A stretch of 64,000 nt of DNA. Origin: Planctomycetaceae bacterium (GTDB lineage: Bacteria; Planctomycetota; Planctomycetia; Pirellulales; Thermoguttaceae). The DNA is taken from NCBI GenBank assembly GCA_012719125.1, contig JAAYAY010000237.1, positions 1 through 64,000 on the forward strand, given 5' to 3'. Positions 26,175 through 35,687 of this stretch are shown in pieces. Numbering within the stretch: the stretch's first letter is position 1; the number at the start of each line of letters is the position of its first letter. A program made the position numbers and the translations under genes. The notes under the pieces were generated by a model. The model saw only the letters and a program-made list of their open reading frames with translations. It searched no databases and was not told the origin of the DNA.

Positions 26175-28844
26175 CTAGTAGAACAGGTACTTGATTTCCG
26201 TACAGCCCAGTTCGTCAAGCCATCGAACAAGAGCCGGGGCGCCGTTGACAGGCCGCGTGAGTTGCGCTCCGTGAATCTGGACTACGCAGCCGTTTCTTTC
26301 GATATCTCCCAGGTTGACTCCGAAACGATCGGCTCCCGGCATCGGCAGGTTCTGGTTGGGTATACCGCCAAGTACTTCCGCCAACTCAGCTTCCCAGGCA
26401 TTCAGTCGTTGCTCGTGCTCCTCCTGGGCCCTGCGTCGCGCTAGGAGCACTGCCTCAGGCTCTGGCTGCCCCGGTTCGAGTAACGCTTCCGGTTCGCTTT
26501 CTCGAATCGGGCGACTCTGATACAACTCGATCAACTCGCGTTGGCGCGGCTCACTCGTTTCTTTCAGAATTCTGTCGATTCGCTTCTGCCAGATCGACTT
26601 TCGCAGGGCCTCCTGCTCTTCTTCGAGTTCAATACAGCGATCTCTATTACCGTTCCTAAGGGCTTCGGAATACTGTCTACTGAGTTGATCGAAGTCGGGA
26701 TCGTTCCCCATCCACTCCGCCTCCGATAGCGCCCCGTAGAGTGTTCTTGCTTCTTGCTCCTCAGACGTGGGACCATGGAGGGGATGCCATGGTGCCTTCG
26801 GGATCATCGAGAGCGGGCAGAAGTCGTAGGCCTGCAGGGCCTCCTGGATCTGGGCCGCGACTTCTTCCGACGGCGCCGTCACCACAATGGACACGAACAG
26901 TCTACAGTTGTCCGAGCCGTCGGCCACTTCCCGCGTCCGTCGAGCGAATCGCGATTTCCACTGTTCAGTCGTCACTTGCCCGTCGGGGGGAACCGTAACC
27001 AAGAGAGATCGGCCGAATCGCAGGAGTACCGTGTTTGCCGGAAGCTGCTTTCGCAACTCGGTGAACTGGGCAATCGCTTCGTCGTTGCTGGAAAAGGTCG
27101 CGACAACAGCGAGTTCAGACTCTGGAACGTCGCCGTCGGGATCCAAACCTGCCGCTTCGATCTGATCGACCTGGATCGGGTGCTCGGGTGACGAATCGCG
27201 ATTGACAAACATGGGCAACCCTACGGCGAGGCCCGCGAGGGCCAGCAGGGCGAATACGAAGCTGCCGACGTAGACGCTGCCCAGCAGGATCGTCGCGACA
27301 ACACCCGGTGGGCGGGCGTTGAGCGCTTCAAACGCCTGCAGAGTGAATTGGGCGACGTTCCTGTTGGTGAGGCCCTGTCGGAAACGGCCTCGAACTTCCT
27401 CGGCGATGACTTGGGCGGTTTCCGGGGGGACGGAATGGCCGTCGGGGGATGCGGCCTGGACGCCCTTTCGGCGGAGCGCGGTGACGACGCCGGCCATGCG
27501 AAAGGCAACGGGAAGTCCTGCCGCCATCATCAACCCGAAGAAGAAAAGGAAGCGATCGCCGGACAAGTGGGATCCGGCGAGAAGGACCACGACGGCCAGC
27601 ACGCGGAAGCCGGCGTCGAGGATGTAGTGGCGAGAGAAGAGGAGGGTGTGCATGACCCAGCCGCCGTCGAGGGGCAGGATGGGCAGCAGATTGAAACCGT
27701 TGAGAAAGACCGCGAGCAACGCCGCCTGTTGAAGCCAGCCGATCTGAAGGAAGATGCCCGCAATGCCGAGTGCGGTTGCCAAGAAAATGCCGGGGAGCGG
27801 TCCGGCCAGGGAGACGACGACCTTCTTCCAGCCGGGCACGTTGTAGTGCCGGCCCGAAACGGCCGCTCCCAGCAACGGGATGAAGAACATCTTCACGTTG
27901 GAATAGTGGAACAGCCGCATGGCGGCGTAGTGGCCCAGTTCGTGGAAAAACAGGATCGGCAGGAGCATGGCCACGAATCCCCACGGCCAGACTGCGGCAC
28001 CGAAAGCAAAAAACAGACCGACCGAGACGAGCAGAAGAATCACCCCAGCGCCCCAGCCGGAACGCTTGTTCTGCAGCTTCTCGATTTCTTCGAGAATGGC
28101 CGGCGTCGCCGAAGGCACTTCGCCTTGGCTGACCGCTTCGGTCGCAGCCTGAGCCGCTTCCGTCACGCGCTGCTGTTCCTCCTCCGTCATCGGCACGAAG
28201 ACGCCGCGATCGACGTGAAAGTCCCGCACGGTGGCGTGGTGCGACTCGACGGCTTCGAGCAACTCGTATTCGTTGCGCACCGGGCGAACCGTCTTGAACA
28301 GGAGTTCCTCCTGAAGCGTCTTCTGGTGCGAGTCCCACAAGCTCGTTGCAGTGGCCGCCACCCGGCGGTTCTCACGGCAGGCTGGGGGGGCCAGTATGTC
28401 GCGCTTGCCGGCCGTCGAAATCAGGTAGGTACCGTCGGTGAAGGCGGTCACGAAGACCGGGAAGAAGTACTCCTTGGCCGGCTTGGTGAAATGCCATACA
28501 CGATAGTGCACGCGAGCGACGGCCTGCCCGGAGTCATGCAGATAGACGGCCTGGTAGATGTCGGTCTGGTGCTTGACGTCGTGGATCCAGTAGCAGACCG
28601 GCGAGTGGAAGCCGAGGGCCTGGAGTTCTTGATGGGCGACGTGAAACCTGGCTCGCGCTTCGTCAGGAAGGCGATCGGGGGAGAGTCGGAACGGTTCCAG
28701 CGAATCGACGTTGGGGTCGTCGACCGAACCGGGCAGGCGGACTCGCAGCAACTTGAGGAGCCAGACGAGGACAACGAGGGGATTGGGAGTCCCCCACCAG
28801 TATTCCCGCAGTGAGACTCGCGTGCTATCAAGTCGGTAGAACAT
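26175..28844 (-). CDS. Large M50-family site-2 protease
   Basis: The 889-residue protein has a soluble N-terminal region of about 260 residues, then a membrane domain with the zinc-binding HELGH at 301-305 and the second active-site motif NLLPILPLDGG at 385-395 (N385, D393). Several helices follow, up to about residue 550, and a cytoplasmic- or periplasm-facing tail of about 340 residues ends KYLFY. The tail contains a glutamate-rich helical stretch (about 730-810). S2P proteases cut membrane-embedded regulators or remnant signal peptides. The very long flanking soluble parts are unusual compared with RseP/SpoIVFB (about 290-450 residues). It leads an operon with the polytopic membrane protein. 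Confidence 0.85.
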   Translation of the reverse strand: MFYRLDSTRVSLREYWWGTPNPLVVLVWLLKLLRVRLPGSVDDPNVDSLEPFRLSPDRLPDEARARFHVAHQELQALGFHSPVCYWIHDVKHQTDIYQAVYLHDSGQAVARVHYRVWHFTKPAKEYFFPVFVTAFTDGTYLISTAGKRDILAPPACRENRRVAATATSLWDSHQKTLQEELLFKTVRPVRNEYELLEAVESHHATVRDFHVDRGVFVPMTEEEQQRVTEAAQAATEAVSQGEVPSATPAILEEIEKLQNKRSGWGAGVILLLVSVGLFFAFGAAVWPWGFVAMLLPILFFHELGHYAAMRLFHYSNVKMFFIPLLGAAVSGRHYNVPGWKKVVVSLAGPLPGIFLATALGIAGIFLQIGWLQQAALLAVFLNGFNLLPILPLDGGWVMHTLLFSRHYILDAGFRVLAVVVLLAGSHLSGDRFLFFFGLMMAAGLPVAFRMAGVVTALRRKGVQAASPDGHSVPPETAQVIAEEVRGRFRQGLTNRNVAQFTLQAFEALNARPPGVVATILLGSVYVGSFVFALLALAGLAVGLPMFVNRDSSPEHPIQVDQIEAAGLDPDGDVPESELAVVATFSSNDEAIAQFTELRKQLPANTVLLRFGRSLLVTVPPDGQVTTEQWKSRFARRTREVADGSDNCRLFVSIVVTAPSEEVAAQIQEALQAYDFCPLSMIPKAPWHPLHGPTSEEQEARTLYGALSEAEWMGNDPDFDQLSRQYSEALRNGNRDRCIELEEEQEALRKSIWQKRIDRILKETSEPRQRELIELYQSRPIRESEPEALLEPGQPEPEAVLLARRRAQEEHEQRLNAWEAELAEVLGGIPNQNLPMPGADRFGVNLGDIERNGCVVQIHGAQLTRPVNGAPALVRWLDELGCTEIKYLFY

Positions 28845-28935
28845 GCTTCACCTGGTCCTCGTCCAGCGCTCGCGACGATGGTTGCCATATCGAGGATTGT
28901 AGTCGATCGGTGAAGACTTGCGATCCATCCCTGCG

Positions 28936-28984
28936 CAAAAAAAGACGCGGTCGGAAAACACCTCAGGGGCGTCCTCCGACCGCG
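28936..28984 (-). terminator. Rho-independent terminator of the Gfo/Idh gene
   Basis: Read on the minus strand, CGCGGTCGGA (28984-28975) pairs perfectly with TCCGACCGCG (28955-28946) across a 19-base loop, followed by a T-run (plus-strand A's at 28937-28943). It begins about 30 bases after the stop of the gene at 29013. Confidence 0.85.
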
Positions 28985-29012
28985 TGAAAACTCATGCCCT
29001 TCGGCGGTGGGC

Positions 29013-30392
29013 TCAATACTCGGTCTTCAAGATACCGGGCATGGGCACCGGATAGACGCCGTCTTTGATCTCGACGGGGGCGGGACCGTCTTCGGTCATC
29101 TTGTCGACGTCGGGGGCGAATTCGTGCTCGCTGGCAAGTATCTGGTCGTAGGTAACGATGTTGCCGGTGTGGGCGGCCATGCGGCCCATCGACGTGACCA
29201 GGCTGGCGGTCGCACCGCGTTCGACCTCGTTGTACTTCTTGTCGTTGATGATCGCGTCGACCAGATCGTTCCATTCGAGCTGATAGGGATTCGGCTCGGG
29301 TTGCGGGAAGGCCCAGATCTGGGAGCCCGGTTCGAGGGTCTGGTCCTTGAAGGTGCGAACCTTTCCGGGGTGGTGGGCCGAGGTCGACACGATGGCCGTC
29401 CCCTTCGTGCCGTGCACGTAGCTGGCAAACTCGTTGTGGCAGCCGCTCATGGCCCGGCCGTTGTAGAACAGCTTGGTGCCGTCGGGATAGGTGTACTCGA
29501 CCGCGTAGGTGTCGAGATTCTGATCGAGGAACTTGTTTCCGGAGGCGTCTTCGCGGTAGTGGCGGCCGCCGAGAGCGTGGGCCTTGACCGGCCACGCGCC
29601 CTTCATCCACGAAAGTTCGTCGATCTGGTGGATGAAGTAGTCGCTGTACAGGCCGCCGCTGGCCCACAGGAAACTGTGAAACTTGGCGATCTGGTGCATT
29701 ACTTCGGTCATGCCTTCCGGGGGCGGGCCGCAGGTGGCCGATCGCTGGGCCATGCGATACCCGCGCATCGCGATGATGTCGCCGATCTCGCCGCCGTCAA
29801 TCCGTTCCTTCAGTTGCTGGCGTCCTTTGCAGTGCCGGACCATGAGGCCGACACCCACCTTGAGGTTCTTCTCGTCGGCCTTCTTGGCCAACTCGATCAT
29901 CCGCCGCGTCGTCGGGCCGTCGACGGTGACCGGCTTCTCCATGAAGACGTTGAGGCCCTTCTGGATGGCATAAGTGAAATGGACCCAGCGGAAGGCCGGC
30001 GGAGTCGCGAGGATCACGATATCGCCCGGCTTCAGGCAATCCATGGCCTTTCGGTAGCCGTCAAAACCGACGAACTGCCGGTCGGCGGGCACGTCGAACT
30101 TGTCGGTATTCTCAAACTGCTTGGACAGGGTCTTGTGCCGAACCGCAAGCTTCTGCTCGAACACATCCGCCATGGCAACAAGCTTCGTCGGCGCGCTGGT
30201 AACACTCAGGGCTTGGGCCGCCGCGCCGGTGCCACGTCCGCCGCAGCCGACCAGGGCGACCTGAAGGAGGCCGCTCTCCGCGGCGTGCACGCCCCGTGCC
30301 GACGTGCCAAGCAGGGTCACGCCCGCGGCAATCTTGCCGGACGTCTTGAGAAACTCGCGACGGGGCGTTGCGCCCTTCCGATTTTCGCTCAT
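29013..30392 (-). CDS. Gfo/Idh/MocA-family oxidoreductase with Tat signal
   Basis: Start ATG 30392 (AGAGGAGA upstream) gives 459 residues: MSENRKGATPRREFLKTSGK shows a twin-arginine RREFLK motif, so folding with cofactor before export is expected. The Rossmann motif VGCGGRGTGAAA and the EKPV signature (in NVFMEKPVTVDGP) mark the NAD(P)-binding Gfo/Idh/MocA fold; the catalytic helix and the HQID segment (YFIHQIDELSWM) follow. Planctomycetes carry dozens of such secreted sugar dehydrogenases, mostly uncharacterised. The gene has its own promoter and terminator. Confidence 0.88.
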   Translation of the reverse strand: MSENRKGATPRREFLKTSGKIAAGVTLLGTSARGVHAAESGLLQVALVGCGGRGTGAAAQALSVTSAPTKLVAMADVFEQKLAVRHKTLSKQFENTDKFDVPADRQFVGFDGYRKAMDCLKPGDIVILATPPAFRWVHFTYAIQKGLNVFMEKPVTVDGPTTRRMIELAKKADEKNLKVGVGLMVRHCKGRQQLKERIDGGEIGDIIAMRGYRMAQRSATCGPPPEGMTEVMHQIAKFHSFLWASGGLYSDYFIHQIDELSWMKGAWPVKAHALGGRHYREDASGNKFLDQNLDTYAVEYTYPDGTKLFYNGRAMSGCHNEFASYVHGTKGTAIVSTSAHHPGKVRTFKDQTLEPGSQIWAFPQPEPNPYQLEWNDLVDAIINDKKYNEVERGATASLVTSMGRMAAHTGNIVTYDQILASEHEFAPDVDKMTEDGPAPVEIKDGVYPVPMPGILKTEY

Positions 30393-30446
30393 CAGTGGTC
30401 TCCTCTGGAGGTGGGATGGTAATAGGCAGGTTGGAAGCAAGCTTCG

Positions 30447-30476
30447 ATTATAGATGCTCGCCCGTGGGGATGCCAA
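30447..30476 (-). promoter_or_regulatory. Sigma-70-type promoter of the Gfo/Idh gene
   Basis: On the minus strand TTGGCA (30476-30471) is followed after 18 bases by a perfect TATAAT (30452-30447). This is the best promoter match in the window and lies about 55 bases upstream of the ATG at 30392. Confidence 0.65.
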
Positions 30477-30518
30477 ACTCCCTGGCCCGTCCGGTTTCCG
30501 GCGCCGAGCGCCAATCGC

Positions 30519-30547
30519 TTGCCGGATGGGTCAGATGGCCGTAGGAT
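30519..30547 (+). promoter_or_regulatory. Possible promoter of the WD40-like gene
   Basis: TTGCCG at 30519-30524 and TAGGAT at 30542-30547 are 17 bases apart, about 65 bases ahead of the ATG at 30613. The hexamers match the consensus only moderately. Confidence 0.35.
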
Positions 30548-30612
30548 TATAGGCAGTTTTTATGGCCCATGACTGGCTAATCGCTGCCCCCTCAGTAGTG
30601 GGAAGGAGTGCC

Positions 30613-33600
30613 ATGAATCTCCACGCTGTCTGCCCCGTGTACGTCCTTCTCGGCGTCCTCCTGGTGCTCGGCGAGACCGGCAGAGCAGACGAACCCACCT
30701 CATGGACCGCCCGACCGGACCCGTCCTCCCATCCGATAGACTGGAGCCCCAAGGCAGATCTGGCGATCGACCTGCGCCACTTGGGCGGCTCGATCGTTCA
30801 TCCACCGACATTGACCCCCTACGTGCTGGTCAACGGCACGTGGTTGCATCAGGAAAGCCCCGTTTACGACCTTCGCACGGGAGAGATTGCCGGGCGTGTG
30901 GGAGCTGCGACGGAACGTGCCGGGGCGGGAATGTTCTGTGCACTCAGCCCTGACGGCAAATGGGTCGCCATGACCAGAAGTTCCCAGTCGCCGTCGGTCT
31001 GGTCGACCGAGTCCGGCAAGAAGATTCTCCAGTTGAACGCGCCGGGCGACCAGCAGATCCAGTTTGCCGACGACCGGCGCCTGATCACCTTCCACGGGCA
31101 ATGGGGCGTGAAGGTCTGGTCGATCCCTGAAGGGAAGTTGCTCCTCGAGTTCGATCTGCCGCGATCGGTGTACAAGCGGGCCATGGATACGACACCGGGC
31201 GGCAACTACCTGCTTGTCGTGGCGAAGAACAACGATTCCCGACTCCCACAGATCGTTGCGATCGACTTGCGCACTGGAACGACCGCGGGCGCCGTGTCCG
31301 TTCCAGCGAGATCTCCTTTCTACTTTCATGGTTTTGATGCATCGTTTGACGGAACTGAGTTCGGTTGCGTCTGGGCGAGCCGCGACGGGGTATTCCTGAC
31401 GGCTTGGAGAATGGAGGATGGACGCCGGACCGTGCAGCACCGGCTGGGCGATTCCTGGAAAGAATTTGCTGAACGCTTCGACCAGGGCAGTCTCTCCCGT
31501 GGGCGTTGCAACGCCAGTCATCTGTGCTGGAAGCCGGACGGCAGCGGCTGGCTGGTGGCGGCGGCCATTCACGTCGACCGAAAAACGGGTGACGCCTCGC
31601 CGATTCTGCTGCCCGAGCCGTGCTTCTGCTCGGAGGTCATGTGGACTCCGCGCCATCTGCCGGGCGATCAGGTTCTGAACGTTCTCCGCGAACGGGCCGC
31701 AGGCTTGTTGGCCGTGGTTAAGTACGCCCCAGAGGGGTTCCCGGAACTGCGTCAGGAAATGAAGGCAGGGTACCTGCCTGCAGACTTCGGCAGGCCGAAA
31801 CTGAGTAGACTTCCTTCTTCGCACGAATTGCCTTTGCGTCAGCTTCCAGGATTTGCAGAAGAAATGCCAGCCTATGTGCCGTCCGGGATTGCGATTGCCG
31901 AAAATGCGTTGCCCGACCGCGTCGAAGTGCAATATCCAACGAAGAACAGCATCTTTGACATGTGGCAACCGGAGGAGTGCCAAGGCGACCTGTTCCTCAG
32001 TTACGGCCCACAGTCCAAAGCCGATTCGGTTCTCTGGTACCTGGCTCGATACGCCATCCGCTCGCAGGAAGAAACGAGGCGATTCACTCCCGCCTTCCTG
32101 GCTCGGCCGGTCGACGTTTCGCCATCGGGCAGAACGGTCCTCACCCGGACCGAGGATGGGCGATTCGATCTGTGGAGGTTCAGCGGCGAGCACCTGTTGG
32201 GATTCCGGCCCCAATGGCCGGTCGATGGATGGTTCTCCTCAATTCGCGACCTCCCGGTAGCGCTGGTGGATGACGAACGCTTTCTGCAGCTTGGCGATTC
32301 ACGGGAACTCGTGCTTCGGACCCTGCCGGACGGAAAGGGAGTCTATCGAGTCGCGACGGAGACCGGCCGATACGATCTGCCATCGTTCGACCGCCGCAGT
32401 GTCCTCCTCTTTCGGACATTTGGCTGGGACGTGCTGAACGTCGACACAGGTGCAATCGCGCAACGAATCACGCTTCCGGAGAACGTTCGAGGGCTTCATC
32501 ATCACGCGGTCTTCTCGCCTTCCGGGAAGCAGGTTACACTGATTCTCCCGATTGAGTTGCCGGAAAGCACGAACAAGAATCCGGACGCGGTCCAAGGGCG
32601 GCTCTCCCGCTCGCTCTCCGTGATCGACCTTGTGTCGCAACAAGAAACGATGCGTTTGTCGTTGCCGCAACGGTACGAAGCATCTCCGCTTTGGGTGTCG
32701 GAGGACTATCTGCTGATCGATTCCCCGTTCGACGAGGCCTCCGGACCGGAGCTTCCCACATACGGCCACCAGCACCTGCTGATTCACGCTGCAACAGGGT
32801 GGCCGGTCTGGCGATTCTTGACGCGAGACTTCCTGCAACTAGTCCGCCACGACGATCGACTTCGTGGTGTATGGAGCGATCTCAGCGAACGTCCGCGTGG
32901 CGTTTTGAGTGCCGGCATGGCCGCCTCCCAGATTCCTCGGCTGGGACGGCTCCTCGGCCAATCGTTGCTCACATCAGAGATTGTCAAGGATGCGGAAGAG
33001 CAACTCGCGAAGAATCGCCGACTGCTGGACAGATTCACGCGTTTGGCCGTCGACGTTGCGTTGGATATTCCGACCGAACTGGAGCCTCCGCAAGCACTCG
33101 TCTACCGGCACGACCACTCGCTTAAAGGCTTCACGGTATCGAGCGAATCGATACGCTGCCACTTTCGTCGCCTTGTAGAAGAGCAGGGGATTGAAGTCGA
33201 CCCAAACGCCGAACATCGCCTGAGAGTCAGCTTCGTGGAGAAACCTCTCGAAAAGACGGTAGAGCGCATTCTCCTGGCCGGTCTACGAGATGCCAGCAGT
33301 GCCTACTTCACGTCCGACGCACGGCTGGACAAGCGTCTCGAGAAGGAGGGGCCTGAGATTCGTGCGGTTCAGGTCACTTGTGCGATCACGATCTCAAATG
33401 CCGACGGAAAGGAGCTTGCGAGCGTGGAACGAAGCTTCGACACTTTTGATAGCGGCCTCCGCGATTCGCTGGTCCGCGATGAAGAATCGATCCGGGACCG
33501 GCTCCGAAAGAACGTCTGGCAAGCGGCAATCACCTGGTGCCTGAATCAGTCGGCCCAGTCGATCCTCACCGGGACCTTTGACGAGCGGCAGATTCCCACG

Positions 33601-33669
33601 ACTCGCCTCGACGGCGGAAAATTGGAGGAACTGTCCGAAAACCGTCTTCCACTCGGGCGTCCGCAGTAG
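30613..33669 (+). CDS. Large exported WD40-like beta-propeller protein
   Basis: ATG 30613, preceded by GGAAGGAG, gives 1018 residues. The signal peptide is MNLHAVCPVYVLLGVLLVLG with cleavage near 25. The body to about residue 790 shows repeated strands such as FCALSPDGKWVAMTRSSQSP, VWSIPEGKLLLEF and VFSPSGKQVTLILP, which suggest one or two WD40/YVTN-type propellers. The last 200 residues are helical, with DVALDIPTELEPPQALVYRH and a repeated basic/acidic pattern (VERILLAGLRDASSA), and I do not recognise them. Transcription is opposite to the Gfo/Idh gene, from a shared upstream region. Function is unknown; a periplasmic binding or scaffolding role is most likely. Confidence 0.65.
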   Translation: MNLHAVCPVYVLLGVLLVLGETGRADEPTSWTARPDPSSHPIDWSPKADLAIDLRHLGGSIVHPPTLTPYVLVNGTWLHQESPVYDLRTGEIAGRVGAATERAGAGMFCALSPDGKWVAMTRSSQSPSVWSTESGKKILQLNAPGDQQIQFADDRRLITFHGQWGVKVWSIPEGKLLLEFDLPRSVYKRAMDTTPGGNYLLVVAKNNDSRLPQIVAIDLRTGTTAGAVSVPARSPFYFHGFDASFDGTEFGCVWASRDGVFLTAWRMEDGRRTVQHRLGDSWKEFAERFDQGSLSRGRCNASHLCWKPDGSGWLVAAAIHVDRKTGDASPILLPEPCFCSEVMWTPRHLPGDQVLNVLRERAAGLLAVVKYAPEGFPELRQEMKAGYLPADFGRPKLSRLPSSHELPLRQLPGFAEEMPAYVPSGIAIAENALPDRVEVQYPTKNSIFDMWQPEECQGDLFLSYGPQSKADSVLWYLARYAIRSQEETRRFTPAFLARPVDVSPSGRTVLTRTEDGRFDLWRFSGEHLLGFRPQWPVDGWFSSIRDLPVALVDDERFLQLGDSRELVLRTLPDGKGVYRVATETGRYDLPSFDRRSVLLFRTFGWDVLNVDTGAIAQRITLPENVRGLHHHAVFSPSGKQVTLILPIELPESTNKNPDAVQGRLSRSLSVIDLVSQQETMRLSLPQRYEASPLWVSEDYLLIDSPFDEASGPELPTYGHQHLLIHAATGWPVWRFLTRDFLQLVRHDDRLRGVWSDLSERPRGVLSAGMAASQIPRLGRLLGQSLLTSEIVKDAEEQLAKNRRLLDRFTRLAVDVALDIPTELEPPQALVYRHDHSLKGFTVSSESIRCHFRRLVEEQGIEVDPNAEHRLRVSFVEKPLEKTVERILLAGLRDASSAYFTSDARLDKRLEKEGPEIRAVQVTCAITISNADGKELASVERSFDTFDSGLRDSLVRDEESIRDRLRKNVWQAAITWCLNQSAQSILTGTFDERQIPTTRLDGGKLEELSENRLPLGRPQ

Positions 33670-33742
33670 GGCGCCGAAGATGCAGGTACCGGGCGGCGCG
33701 CGGTTATAGGTCGGATAATCCTCGTCTTCCTCAACGGACTCC

Positions 33743-34783
33743 CTACGGCCGCACCACCACCCGCAACGCCTCACCCGACTTCATCAACTCGAACGCGCCG
33801 TGGATCTCGTCCAGGGGCAGCACGTGCGTGGCCAGTTTGCCGGCCGGCACGCGGCCGGAGGCCAGCAGCGCAATGGCCTGCTCCACATGTCGGGCCGTCG
33901 AATCGCTGGTGCCGATCACACGCAGTTCGCCGTAGTGGATGGCCCGGCTGTCCATCTGCAGAGTGCAGTTGTCTTTCGGCAACGACGCAAACAGCACCAC
34001 CGTGCCTCGTTTGCGGACGAGATGAACGGCCTGCTCCTGAGGTTGGGCGGCCGGGGCGGCAACGATGGCCGCGTCGGCGCCGAGCCCGTCCGTTTCGGCC
34101 AGGACCCTTTCGACTAGATCTTCCTTCGCCGGATTGACGAGTACATCGATTTCAAAGCCCTGGGCTTGAGCCAGCCGCGGAGGGCCGATCTCGGAGAGCA
34201 TGATCTTGCCCGCCCCCATCGCCCGGGCCACGCAGGCGTTCATCAGGCCCAACGGACCGCCGCCCAGCACGAGCACCGTGGCCCCTTCGTCCAGGTCGCA
34301 CTGCCCGATCGAGTTGACGGCGCAACTGACAGGCTCGGCCAAGGCCGCATGCTCGGCGGGCATGTCCGGCGGCGTCCTGACGACGTGGCCGTTCTCCAAC
34401 GCCTGGGCGGGAATGACCACCCGCTCCGCCATTCCACCGGGATAAGTGAAACCCATGGGGGCCAACGAAACGCAAAGATTCGTCCATCCCCGACGACAAT
34501 AAAAGCACTTGCCGCACGAGATGCTGGTGGCCATGACGATACGATCGCCCGGCGCGAACCCGCCCACCGCCTTGGCACCGGCCCGGGCCACTCGGCCGGT
34601 GAATTCGTGACCCATCGTCAAAGGCGGCACAATCCGCGGATTGCCGTGGTGGAACGTCTTCAAGTCCGTCCCGCAAACGGCACAGGCATCGACCTCCACG
34701 AGCAGTTCCCGCTCGCCGCAGGTGGGATCCGGAACGTCGTCGACGCGAATGTCCCGAGGACCGTGGTAGACGATCGCTTTCAT
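33743..34783 (-). CDS. Zinc-dependent medium-chain alcohol/polyol dehydrogenase
   Basis: ATG 34783 gives 346 residues (MKAIVYHGPRDIRVDDVPDP). Catalytic-zinc ligands are C37 in CAVCGTD and H59-E60 in GHEFTG; the structural-zinc cysteines are C90, C93, C96 and C104. The NAD(P)-binding glycine motif is LVLGGGPLGLM. The pattern matches the sorbitol/L-threonine dehydrogenase branch, which oxidises polyols or secondary alcohols; the exact substrate is undecided. The neighbouring deoC and SDR genes point to sugar use. The in-frame start at 34864 would fall within a dispersed repeat and is not the real one. Confidence 0.87.
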   Translation of the reverse strand: MKAIVYHGPRDIRVDDVPDPTCGERELLVEVDACAVCGTDLKTFHHGNPRIVPPLTMGHEFTGRVARAGAKAVGGFAPGDRIVMATSISCGKCFYCRRGWTNLCVSLAPMGFTYPGGMAERVVIPAQALENGHVVRTPPDMPAEHAALAEPVSCAVNSIGQCDLDEGATVLVLGGGPLGLMNACVARAMGAGKIMLSEIGPPRLAQAQGFEIDVLVNPAKEDLVERVLAETDGLGADAAIVAAPAAQPQEQAVHLVRKRGTVVLFASLPKDNCTLQMDSRAIHYGELRVIGTSDSTARHVEQAIALLASGRVPAGKLATHVLPLDEIHGAFELMKSGEALRVVVRP

Positions 34784-34811
34784 GGGGCAAGCTTTCCATT
34801 CCAGAAGCAAT

Positions 34812-34892
34812 AATAGCCGCGGGGCTTGCCCCGCGATCACACCTTCACAATGTTTTCGCGGCATCGATCGCGGGGCAAGCCCCGCGGCTATT
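34812..34892. repeat. 26-bp perfect inverted repeat built of nested palindromes
   Basis: AATAGCCGCGGGGCTTGCCCCGCGAT (34812-34837; written here as AATAGCCGCGGGGC plus TTGCCCCGCGAT) is exactly reverse-complemented at 34867-34892. Each arm also contains its own hairpin, GCGGGGC-TT-GCCCCGC. A short non-palindromic centre (34838-34866) separates them. It lies between the dehydrogenase start and the deoC stop; the two genes are on the same strand, so it could act as a terminator-like or REP-like element. Confidence 0.75.
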
Positions 34893-34927
34893 TGGGGTTT
34901 GGTGTGTTGCGGAGAAGGTGACCTCCG

Positions 34928-35626
34928 TCAGTAATCGCCGGCTTCGTCTTCGGGAGCGTCGCCGACAATCGCGGCCGTACCACCCGCGGCGCCAAGCCGC
35001 CGGCAGCCCTGGTCGAGAAAGCCGCAGGCAGCCTCATAGGATCGCACTCCGCCCGACGCCTTGACGCCCATCGTGTCGCCGACCGTCTTGATCATCACGG
35101 CGATGGCCTCCGGAGTGGCGGGACCGCTGCCGAAACCGGTCGACGTCTTCACGAAATCGGCACCCGCATCCCGCGAGATCTCGCAGGCCTTGGCGATCTG
35201 CTGCGGCGTCAGGTAGCAGGTTTCGAGAATCACCTTCACCAGGACGCCGCCGGCCTTCCTCGCCTCGGCCACCACGCCTTCGATATCACGGCGAACCCAG
35301 TCGTAGTCGCCCGACAGGAACTTGCCGATGTTCATGACCATGTCGAGTTCCCTGGCGCCGTCCTCGATGCCCAGCCGGGCCTCCAACGCCTTGACCTCGG
35401 GACGATGGGCGCCGTGAGGAAAGCCCACCACCATCGACGGCACGACCCCCGAACCTTCGAGCTGCCTGGCCGCCAGGGCCACATCGCTTGGCCGAACGCA
35501 GACACTGGCCACCTGATACTTCTTTCCCAACACGCAATTCTCGATGATGTCCTGGTCGGTCATCTCGGCCTTCAAGGCCGCATGATCGATCGTGGCAGCC
35601 ACTTGCTTTTTCGTCCATTTAGGCAT
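34928..35626 (-). CDS. deoC: Deoxyribose-phosphate aldolase
   Basis: The 232-residue protein has the DeoC active site: D95 in ELDMVMN, Schiff-base lysine K160 in DFVKTSTGFG and K189 in GVKASGGVR. It cleaves 2-deoxyribose 5-phosphate to glyceraldehyde 3-phosphate and acetaldehyde, part of deoxynucleoside catabolism. The start follows an AG-rich stretch (AGAGAGAGACAGACATG on the minus strand). The product acetaldehyde or the triose could feed the adjacent dehydrogenases, although nothing in the sequence proves a shared pathway. Confidence 0.93.
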   Translation of the reverse strand: MPKWTKKQVAATIDHAALKAEMTDQDIIENCVLGKKYQVASVCVRPSDVALAARQLEGSGVVPSMVVGFPHGAHRPEVKALEARLGIEDGARELDMVMNIGKFLSGDYDWVRRDIEGVVAEARKAGGVLVKVILETCYLTPQQIAKACEISRDAGADFVKTSTGFGSGPATPEAIAVMIKTVGDTMGVKASGGVRSYEAACGFLDQGCRRLGAAGGTAAIVGDAPEDEAGDY

Positions 35627-35687
35627 GTCTGTCTCTCTCTATATCAATTCCACATTCTCACGAAGCGTCGGTCTCAACTGGCGTGGG

